A stretch of DNA of 64,000 bases from Thermoleophilia bacterium (GTDB lineage: Bacteria; Actinomycetota; Thermoleophilia; Gaiellales; SKUG01), in NCBI GenBank assembly GCA_025964555.1, contig JAOPYQ010000042.1:1-64000 (forward strand), in the 5' to 3' direction. Below are positions 58,252 to 64,000 of the stretch, one piece after another. The position numbers were made by a program, and so were the translations under genes. The notes beneath the pieces are model-generated. The model made no database searches. It was not told where the DNA came from and worked only from the letters and a program-made list of their open reading frames with translations. The first letter of the stretch is position 1, and each line of letters opens with the position of its first letter.

Positions 58252-59337
58252 CTAGAGCTCGTCGTCGGCAACTGCCGCCAAGGAGCTGGCCTTCTGGTAC
58301 TCGGTCACGCGGCCCTCGAAGAAGTTCTGCTCCTTGCCCAGGTCCATGAGCTCCGCGAGCCACGGCAGCGGGTTCGTCGCGCCGGGTGACAGCGGCTCGA
58401 GACCGAGGCTCACGAGTCGGCGATCGGCGATGTAGTCGACGTAGCCGGCGAACTCGGTGCGCGACAGTCCCACGCCGTCGATCGGGAGCACGTCGTCGAT
58501 GAACCGGTGCTCGAGCTCGACCGCCTCGCGCATGAGGTCGCGAAGCTCGTCCTTGAGCTCGTTCGTCCAGATCTCCGGGTTCTCCGCGACGAGCTCGAGC
58601 AGCAGGCGACGCAGCAGCTCGATGTGGTTGCTCTCGTCGCGCAGCGTGTAGCGGAACATCGTGCCGATGCCGGTCAGCTTGCCCTGGCGGTACAGCGACA
58701 GGATCATGCCGAACAGCCCGTAGAACTGCGTGCCTTCCATGCACTGGCCGAACACGAACAGGTTCTTCGCGAAGAGCGCGACGTTCTCCGGGACCGTGAG
58801 GTCCAGGTCGCGGCGCAGGCCGTGCGACAGGCGTGTGACGAACTCGTTCTTGGCGACGATCGACGGCACGTCCGCGAACATCGCCTCGCACTCGTGCGGG
58901 TCGAGGCCGAGCGAGCTGATCATGTACAGCAGCGAGTCGGCGTGGATGTTCTCCTCATGCGCGTGCCGACCGAGCACGAGCTTGAGTTCGGACGCCGTCA
59001 CGAGCTCGCGGATCACCGTCAGCACGTTGTCGCCGACGATCCCCTCCGCCGCGCTGAAGTAGCCGACGCCCATCTTGACGATCCATCGGTCCAGGTCGCT
59101 GAGCGCGTCGGCGGAGCGCCACTGGTCCACGTCGCGCTGCATGGGAACGTCCTCCGGCTCCCAGTGGTTCGCCTTCATCTTCTGGTACAGCTCGTACGCC
59201 CAGTTGTACTTGAGCGGCAGCAGGTTGAAGGCGAGTGTCTCGCGACCGGCGACCACGCGCTTGCCGTCCAGCGCTTCGCGGGCCTTCGCCTCGTCGAGCA
59301 CGAAGCTCCGGTCGCCGATCGTGTAGGTGCGCTGCAT
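58252..59337 (-). CDS. nrdB: Ribonucleotide reductase small subunit, class Ic-like
   Basis: 361 residues. It houses the dimetal cofactor that starts the radical chain. Predicted metal ligands: E98 (SAAEGIVGD), E129 and H132 (EENIH), E201 (CMEGTQF), E235 and H238 (DESNHIE). Relative to E. coli, the first ligand is Glu rather than Asp, and the radical Tyr122 position (H+4) is L136 in HADSLLYM; Chlamydia has Phe there. Both point to a Mn/Fe class Ic enzyme. ATG 59337 lies behind CGGAGG. Its leader carries a cobalamin riboswitch. Confidence 0.95.
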   Translation of the reverse strand: MQRTYTIGDRSFVLDEAKAREALDGKRVVAGRETLAFNLLPLKYNWAYELYQKMKANHWEPEDVPMQRDVDQWRSADALSDLDRWIVKMGVGYFSAAEGIVGDNVLTVIRELVTASELKLVLGRHAHEENIHADSLLYMISSLGLDPHECEAMFADVPSIVAKNEFVTRLSHGLRRDLDLTVPENVALFAKNLFVFGQCMEGTQFYGLFGMILSLYRQGKLTGIGTMFRYTLRDESNHIELLRRLLLELVAENPEIWTNELKDELRDLMREAVELEHRFIDDVLPIDGVGLSRTEFAGYVDYIADRRLVSLGLEPLSPGATNPLPWLAELMDLGKEQNFFEGRVTEYQKASSLAAVADDEL

Positions 59338-59438
59338 GGGAAACCTCCGACGTGGTTCGGTCGGACTGGCCAGCGAGCCGTTCGCGCCGCCGCGAAAGCG
59401 GCAGCGTCGGCGCACGGGTGTCCTTCGACCGAGGACAG

Positions 59439-59565
59439 TACCTGCACCACGGAGCGGTCGACCGGACTCGCAGCTCGGGGCTGCTCTACCGTTGCGGGAC
59501 AGTGCCGGGATCTCACCGGACTTCGCCGAACTCCATGGCCCCCTTGGTAGGGGATCGCTACTGTA
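59439..59565 (-). promoter_or_regulatory. Cobalamin (B12) riboswitch and promoter of nrdBA
   Basis: Read on the minus strand: -10 TACAGT (59565-59560), then TACC, GCCATGGAG, the core AAGTCCGGTGAGATCCCGGC, the B12-box-like ACTGTCCCGCAACGGTAG, a CAGC-cccga-GCTG stem and GAGTCCGGTCGACC, closed by CTCCGTGGT and GGTA pairing back to the start. Downstream (59345-59425) a TGTCC...GGACA hairpin, a GC-rich CCGC-TTTC-GCGG hairpin and a CCGAC/GTCGG pairing next to the ribosome site form the expression platform. By analogy to Streptomyces, B12 should switch nrdBA off. Confidence 0.88.
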
Positions 59566-59717
59566 CCGCGCAGGGTGGACGCGGCGCACCCTGCACCGAC
59601 GCACGCGCCCTGCGATCCGATGATGCGAGCAAGGACGCCTGCACTGGGTAGGACCAGCCGGAACGCGGCAACCTCCCGTGTGGCGCCGCCAGGCGTCGAT
59701 GACCCAAGGAGCGACCC

Positions 59718-59975
59718 ATGACCATCGGTGCATCCATCTTCCTGCTCGCAGTCGGGCTCATCCTCGCGCTTGCGGTCGACGTGGCGCCGACAGCCGCGGG
59801 GACCGTCTCCATCGAGTGGGACGTGGTCGGGTGGATCCTCGTCTGCGCGGGCCTGCTCGGTCTCGCGCTCTCGCTGTACATGGGCAGGCGCCGCGTCATC
59901 TACTCGGACCCGGCCGTCCCGCCCACGCGCACGACCACGGTCATCGAGGACGAGCGCTACCCGCCCGTACCGTGA
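59718..59975 (+). CDS. DUF6458-like small membrane protein
   Basis: 85 residues with AAGGAGCG before ATG 59718. Two membrane helices (IGASIFLLAVGLILALAV and VVGWILVCAGLLGLALSL) with the MTIG...GTVSIEWDVVGWIL pattern of a widespread actinobacterial family of unknown function, then a basic and polar tail. The 59338-59717 interval holds the riboswitch on the other strand. Confidence 0.83.
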   Translation: MTIGASIFLLAVGLILALAVDVAPTAAGTVSIEWDVVGWILVCAGLLGLALSLYMGRRRVIYSDPAVPPTRTTTVIEDERYPPVP

Positions 59976-60010
59976 CCCGCGGCTCAGCGACGCCGTGTGA
60001 CGCGACGCTA

Positions 60011-60045
60011 CCTCGCGAACCTACGTGTGACGCGGGTTCGCGAGG
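60011..60045. terminator. Stem-loop between convergent genes
   Basis: CCTCGCGAACC (60011-60021) pairs perfectly with GGTTCGCGAGG (60035-60045), loop 13 nt; lies between stops at 59975 and 60064. Confidence 0.6.
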
Positions 60046-60063
60046 CAGGACGCGCCCACACCC

Positions 60064-60822
60064 TCAGGCGCCGCCGAGGAGGATCGTGAAGCCGAGCATC
60101 ACCAGGTAGCCGACCACGAGGCCGCTCGCCACGAACGGCCAGCGGGCACGACCGGTCGCCTCGGGCAGCAGCTCGAACACGACCATCCAGAGCATCGCGC
60201 CGCCAGCGACACCCAGGCCGACCGGCAGCACGCCGCGAAACGCTTCCACGAACAGGAACGCCGGGATCGCGAGCAGCGGCTGGGGGAGGCTCGAGAAGAT
60301 GCTCCAGCCCGCGGCGGAACGCACGCTCGAGCCGTGCGGCACGAGCGCGAGCGAGATCGCCAGGCCTTCGGGGATGTTGTGGATCGCGATCGCGAGCGCC
60401 ACGAGGATGCCGAGGTCCTCGCCGCCGCCGAACGACACGCCCACGCCGATGCCTTCGGCCGCCGAATGCGCGGTCATCACCGCGATGATGAGGAACGCCG
60501 TCCGCGCATTCGCGCCGCGCAGCTTGCCGAAGTCGGCAGCCTCGTCACCGTCGCCCGCGTGGATGAAGCGCGCGATGACCCAGATGGCCCCGATACCGCC
60601 GGCGACACCCCACGCGGTGCGCTGCCACGAGATGTCGACGCCCTCGACGAGCAGCAGCTGCGTCGCCGCGAGCATGAGACCGCCGGCCGCGGCGGTGGAG
60701 GTGCCGAGCACGCGCGGGCTCGCGTCGCGCAGGAACAGCAGCGGCAGCGCGCCGAGACCGGTCGCGAGTGCAGTGCCGAGCGCGGCGAGGAAGACCAGCA
60801 GCAGGCCGGGATCGTCGGTCAC
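60064..60822 (-). CDS. ZIP family metal transporter
   Basis: 252 residues from GTG 60822. About seven to eight membrane helices. The ZIP metal-path motifs are visible in helix 4, MTAHSAAEGIGVGV (H-S-x-x-E-G), and helix 5, AIAIHNIPEGLAIS (H-N-x-P-E-G). It would import zinc or another divalent ion. An in-frame reading further upstream is Arg-rich and overlaps the preceding gene, so it was rejected. The start is 24 bp after the stop of the 60846 gene, implying one transcript. Confidence 0.92.
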   Translation of the reverse strand: MTDDPGLLLVFLAALGTALATGLGALPLLFLRDASPRVLGTSTAAAGGLMLAATQLLLVEGVDISWQRTAWGVAGGIGAIWVIARFIHAGDGDEAADFGKLRGANARTAFLIIAVMTAHSAAEGIGVGVSFGGGEDLGILVALAIAIHNIPEGLAISLALVPHGSSVRSAAGWSIFSSLPQPLLAIPAFLFVEAFRGVLPVGLGVAGGAMLWMVVFELLPEATGRARWPFVASGLVVGYLVMLGFTILLGGA

Positions 60823-60845
60823 GAGAAGTACGTCGCGCGCGCCCG

Positions 60846-61178
60846 TCAGCGGACGGGCAGCGCGGGGCCCTGGGTCCAGTTGGGCTCGACCTCGTGCAGC
60901 ACGCGGATGAGCTCGAGCTCGCCGACGATGCCGACCTCGTCGAGCTTCGCCAGGCACGCCTCCACGAGCGGCATGTGCGCGCCGTAGCCGCGAACGCGCG
61001 AGATGCGGAACGTGAACAGGTCGCGCTCGCCGGCCTTGCGCTGCAGCTGGGCCGGCGCCATCGCGAGGCGCGCCTCGTCGAAGGTCAGCTCCTCCTTGAG
61101 GCGAAGCTCGAAGAGCATGTCGCTCCAGTCCTGGGCCTGGTCGTCGACTGTGGTGCGGAAGTCACGTGCGAGGGACAT
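60846..61178 (-). CDS. Small hypothetical protein upstream of the ZIP gene
   Basis: 110 residues, charged and soluble (DQAQDWSDMLFELRLKEELT, LQRKAGERDLFTFRISRVRG). ATG 61178 lies 6 nt after minus-strand TAGGAT (61190-61185), so it is probably leaderless. Divergent from the E1-alpha gene. No family recognised. Confidence 0.72.
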   Translation of the reverse strand: MSLARDFRTTVDDQAQDWSDMLFELRLKEELTFDEARLAMAPAQLQRKAGERDLFTFRISRVRGYGAHMPLVEACLAKLDEVGIVGELELIRVLHEVEPNWTQGPALPVR

Positions 61179-61243
61179 GCCGTGATCCTACCCGCGCGGC
61201 CGCATGACGCACGCACGCGCGCCGACAGGGATGCCGTCCCTGA

Positions 61244-61249
61244 TAGCCT
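61244..61249 (+). promoter_or_regulatory. -10 box for the leaderless E1-alpha gene
   Basis: TGATAGCCT; TAGCCT ends 7 nt before ATG 61257; no ribosome site. Confidence 0.6.
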
Positions 61250-61256
61250 CACGCGC

Positions 61257-62432
61257 ATGGCCGCTTCTCCCAAGTCCACGTCGTCCGCCAAGTCGAAGTC
61301 CGCTGCCGCGAAGGCTGACGAGACCGTCGCGCCCAACCCACGATCGAAGTCGGGCGCCAAGCCCCTCGGCGACACGAAGGGCCGCGCGGACGCCGATGCC
61401 TACGGCGAGCACGCCACCTTCGCGAAGGGCAAGCGCCCGAGCGACAAGCTCAAGCCCGCCGAACTCGTGCAGATCTACCGCACGATGCTGCTCGCGCGCC
61501 GCTTCGAAGAGCATGTCGTCGACCAGTTCCGCGAGGGCAACCTGCCGGGCTTCGTGCACGTCGCGATCGGCCAGGAGGGCATCGCAGCGGGCGTCGGCCA
61601 CGCGCTGCCCGAGGGCGACATCATCGCGTCCACCCACCGCGCCCACGCGCACATCATCGCGCGCGGCTCGAGCGTCGAGGCGCTCATGGCCGAGATGATG
61701 GGCCGCATCACCGGCGTGTGCCAGGGTAAGGGCGGCTCGATGCACCTCGCCGACATGTCCCGCAACGTGGTGGGCGCCAACGGCGTCGTCGGGTCGGGCG
61801 TGCCGATGATGACCGGCGTCGCGCTTGCGCAGAAGGAGCTCGCGACGGGCAACATCGCCGTCGCGTTCTACGGCGACGGTGCCACGAGCCAGGGCAACGT
61901 CCACGAGGGCATGAACCTCGCGCAGATCTGGGAGCTGCCGGTCCTGTTCATCTGCGAGAACAACCGCTACGCCGAATCGACGCCGAGCTGGCAGACCGTC
62001 CCGATCGACGACCTCACGCTGCGCGGCGCCGCCCATGGCATGAAGACGTTCGCCGTCGATGGCAACGACGTGCTCGCGATGTACGACACCACCACCGTCG
62101 CGGCCGAGTACGCCCGCTCCGGCAAGGGTCCCGTGTACATCGTCGCGGAGACGCAGCGCCTCTCTGGCCACTACGTCGGCGACGCGGAGGTCTACCGCCC
62201 CAAGGGCGAAGCCAAGGCAGCCCGCGCCGGAGACCCGATTCCCGCGTTCCGCACCGAGATGCTCACGCGCAAGGTCAAGGAATCCGACGTGAAGGCCGTC
62301 GAGGCCGAGGTGGAGGAGACCATGGAGCGCGCCGTCGAGGCGTCGCTCGCCGCGGACTTCCCGCCCGCCGAGGACGCCATGAAGCACGTGTACGCGGAGT
62401 ACCCGTACCAGGGCCCGGTGCTCGGCGCCTGA
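61257..62432 (+). CDS. TPP-dependent 2-oxo-acid (pyruvate/acetoin-type) dehydrogenase E1 alpha subunit
   Basis: 391 residues. Lys/Ser/Ala-rich N-tail (~60 residues), then the E1-alpha fold: YRTMLLARRFEEHVVDQF, GNLPGFVHVAIGQEG, THRAHAHIIARG, GKGGSMHLAD, and the TPP/Mg motif GDGATSQGNVHEGMNLAQIW with ICENN. The ExxR/YxTxRxxGH signature appears as AETQRLSGHYVGD. Best match is the acetoin/pyruvate dehydrogenase type. No E1-beta, E2 or E3 gene follows in the window, which is unusual. Confidence 0.9.
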   Translation: MAASPKSTSSAKSKSAAAKADETVAPNPRSKSGAKPLGDTKGRADADAYGEHATFAKGKRPSDKLKPAELVQIYRTMLLARRFEEHVVDQFREGNLPGFVHVAIGQEGIAAGVGHALPEGDIIASTHRAHAHIIARGSSVEALMAEMMGRITGVCQGKGGSMHLADMSRNVVGANGVVGSGVPMMTGVALAQKELATGNIAVAFYGDGATSQGNVHEGMNLAQIWELPVLFICENNRYAESTPSWQTVPIDDLTLRGAAHGMKTFAVDGNDVLAMYDTTTVAAEYARSGKGPVYIVAETQRLSGHYVGDAEVYRPKGEAKAARAGDPIPAFRTEMLTRKVKESDVKAVEAEVEETMERAVEASLAADFPPAEDAMKHVYAEYPYQGPVLGA

Positions 62433-62488
62433 CCAAGCCGGGATCGTCGACGAGTCGACGGTGCTCGACAGTCCCATGCGAATTCACG

Positions 62489-62512
62489 CGGCCGTCCCGG
62501 CAGGGGCGGCCG
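62489..62512 (+). terminator. Terminator of the E1-alpha gene
   Basis: CGGCCGTCCC-GGCA-GGGGCGGCCG, a 10-bp stem with one G-T wobble. Confidence 0.65.
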
Positions 62513-62520
62513 TTCGTGTC

Positions 62521-62562
62521 GAGCGCGCTCAGCGCCCGGAATTCGCAACGCTGAGCACGCTC
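62521..62562. repeat. 42-bp palindromic interspersed element, copy 1 of pair B
   Basis: GAGCGCGCTCA + GCGCCCGGAATTCGCAACGC + TGAGCACGCTC; the most diverged copy. Confidence 0.75.
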
Positions 62563-62580
62563 GACCGGGGGCTGGGCACT

Positions 62581-62622
62581 GAGCGTGCAGTGCGTTCGGG
62601 AAATCGAACGCTGGGCACGCTC
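62581..62622. repeat. 42-bp palindromic interspersed element, copy 2 of pair B
   Basis: GAGCGTGCAGT + GCGTTCGGGAAATCGAACGC + TGGGCACGCTC, exactly 60 bp after copy 1, as in pair A. The rest of the 62433-62832 gap (62623-62832) is comparatively AT-rich leader/promoter sequence of the last gene with no feature I can name. Confidence 0.8.
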
Positions 62623-62832
62623 GCGCCCCGAAATTGAGCCTCGGAACGCCATCTCGAGCCCGTCAGCACCACGAATGCCTGCAAACGCTCGTCAGGAGCA
62701 ATCTGGATCTTCTGCAAAAAGCGCTGGACAGATTGCCGAAGTCGTCGTTCACTGGGACGTGGAAGCGTCTGTCCGGTCCCCACCTGTGCAGCCGAATCCC
62801 ACATCCCCACAGTGCATGGAGCCCCCACCCCC

Positions 62833-64000
62833 ATGGCCATCAACACGAACTCCCCATCTTCGAATCCGCAGCTTGCCGCGATCCTGGCGACCACGCCAAC
62901 GATCGCGCCAACGCCGCGCCCAGCGACGTCGCAGATCGTCGGTGGTGTCGATCCGATGACCGGTGCAGCCTTCACGGTGCCGACCACGAACCCCACGACG
63001 CCTCCGCCTGCCGGCCAGTCCGGCACCGGCACGCTCGTCGTCGGTGGTGGGTCGACGCCCGCGAACGGCGCACAGCCCGCAGGGCCCGCAGCGGCGCCGA
63101 GCGTCGCGTCACTCACGACGACGATCGTGCCGACCACGACCACTCCGATCACCACTCCGGTGACCACGACCTCGACGATCTCCGGGAGCGGCGAAGCCGG
63201 CGCGACCCCGACCATCGAAGCGTCCGGGTTCGGCAAGGCCGAGCGCAGCCAGCCGATGAACGTCTCCATCGATGGTGCGACGTTCGGTTTCCCCTCCTTC
63301 AACGAATCCGCCAAGTCCACCGCCGCACCTGCGATCGCCTGGGGTCCCGGCTGGACCAAGGTGGAGAAGGACGGCATGTGGTTCATGGAGCACACGAACG
63401 GGATGAAGGCCATCCCCGCCGTGGAGTACCGCGTCACCCCGAACCCGGCCGAGAAGGTCTCGACCGTCAAGGTCGCCAACGGCTGGGGCAAGAAGTTTCC
63501 CGACGGCACGATCCTCGTGTTCGATCGCAAGGAAGGCCCGTACCGCCTCGACCCCCAGGGCAACAAGCACAAGGTCGAGCCCGGCACGCACACCTTCGGC
63601 GGCGTCAAGGTGCGCGTGTTCGAGGCGAGCGTCGTTCGCACGCTCGACAAGAACGGTGCTGTCAACGTCTTCGATTCGCGCGGCAACCGCAGCGAAGGTT
63701 CCAAGCGCGGCCGGCTCGCCGCCGCACTCGGCTCCGCGAACGCAGGCGCATCCATCAGCGGTGGCGGAAAGACGTCGAGCAACCCGGTCACGGCCAGCGG
63801 ACCCTCGACCGAGAGCGGCGGCCCGAGCAAGGGCGGCGGCCCCGGCGGCAAGGACGGCACGCTCGTGAGCGCCGGTGGTGCGGTCACGACTGCGCAGATG
63901 ACGCAGAACGTGCAGCGCCTCACCGAGGTTGCGCGCGGCCTGGTCGCACAGATTCAGAGCGGCAACGTCGACGGCGCGAAGCTCGCCGACCTGCAGGCGC
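62833..64000 (+). CDS. Thr/Pro/Gly-rich protein, unknown function (partial, runs off right edge)
   Basis: 389 codons are visible from ATG 62833 without a stop. The N-terminus MAINTNSPSSNPQLAAILAT lacks a signal peptide; residues ~20-130 are a Thr/Pro-rich disordered stretch (TTTIVPTTTTPITTPVTTTS). A folded region follows (~155-285) with WGPGWTKVEKDGMWFMEHTN and FPDGTILVFDRKEGPYRLDP, which may be short beta-hairpin repeats. Then come a Gly/Ser linker and a helical segment (TQNVQRLTEVARGLVAQIQS). No family recognised. A 464-codon reading frame on the opposite strand is judged its shadow. Confidence 0.75.
   Translation, partial: MAINTNSPSSNPQLAAILATTPTIAPTPRPATSQIVGGVDPMTGAAFTVPTTNPTTPPPAGQSGTGTLVVGGGSTPANGAQPAGPAAAPSVASLTTTIVPTTTTPITTPVTTTSTISGSGEAGATPTIEASGFGKAERSQPMNVSIDGATFGFPSFNESAKSTAAPAIAWGPGWTKVEKDGMWFMEHTNGMKAIPAVEYRVTPNPAEKVSTVKVANGWGKKFPDGTILVFDRKEGPYRLDPQGNKHKVEPGTHTFGGVKVRVFEASVVRTLDKNGAVNVFDSRGNRSEGSKRGRLAAALGSANAGASISGGGKTSSNPVTASGPSTESGGPSKGGGPGGKDGTLVSAGGAVTTAQMTQNVQRLTEVARGLVAQIQSGNVDGAKLADLQA

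Noticed and set aside
62529-63923. 464-codon minus-strand frame at the right edge
   Set aside because: The plus-strand frame from 62833 has an ordered domain and continues through the edge; the minus frame is Val/Pro-rich low complexity and spans the repeat and terminator elements.

Overview
This 64 kb window is very GC-rich, protein-dense chromosomal DNA. It looks actinobacterial, probably Thermoleophilia (Solirubrobacterales or Patulibacter-like). The inference rests on the extreme GC content, the rplM-rpsI-glmM-glmS and nnr-alr blocks, a small DUF6458 membrane protein, a small CxC...C protein I associate with that class, many leaderless genes behind a GGTANNNT -10 box, and a cobalamin riboswitch before the aerobic ribonucleotide reductase. 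I saw no tRNA, rRNA, insertion sequence, phage or CRISPR array.

Layout. (1) 1-7968, leftward: four tandem paralogues of a repeat protein family I do not recognise (one partial, with exact 255-bp repeats), translationally coupled by GTG-overlap junctions, and divergent from an 854-residue membrane-anchored coiled-coil protein (8199-10763). (2) 11182-25531: a beta-lactamase-fold serine hydrolase, a membrane protein, a soluble Ser/Thr kinase, a trehalose-synthase-like GH13 enzyme, xseA-xseB (exonuclease VII), a surface protein, two Ala-rich orphans, an M20 peptidase, a glutamate-cysteine-ligase-like enzyme and secreted or small proteins. (3) 25605-32731: housekeeping block rplM-rpsI, an SGNH-like protein, glmM, a Pro/Ala-rich membrane protein and glmS (ribosome assembly and amino-sugar supply for the wall). 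(4) 32794-38117: a LysR regulator embedded among small orphan proteins that form two paralogous pairs plus an EF-hand-like protein; two of them have twin promoters with an identical 17-bp element and identical -35/-10 geometry. recX follows. (5) 38124-48366: secreted propeller protein, nnr, alr, a CCA-adding/poly(A)-polymerase-type HD protein, a CvpA-CAP fusion with a coupled leader ORF, a lipase-like hydrolase and a methyltransferase. (6) 48469-54717: pheS, a 33-codon ORF, pheT, a zinc-ribbon protein, a CxC protein, a MarR regulator and an FTR1-type permease behind a palindromic operator. (7) 54734-64000: nrdB-nrdA under a cobalamin riboswitch, a ZIP transporter, an E1-alpha TPP dehydrogenase subunit and a partial Thr/Pro-rich orphan.

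Most promising unexplained biology: the four-paralogue repeat cluster at the left edge; the LysR-controlled orphan cluster at 32.8-36.8 kb; the short ORF plus Shine-Dalgarno-sequestering hairpin between pheS and pheT; and paired 42-bp palindromic elements found at two distant loci with the same 60-bp period. The ribonucleotide reductase pair also shows class Ic features: Leu at the radical-tyrosine position and Glu as first metal ligand.

All calls come from reading the sequence by eye. Family names rest on motif recognition, not on searches.
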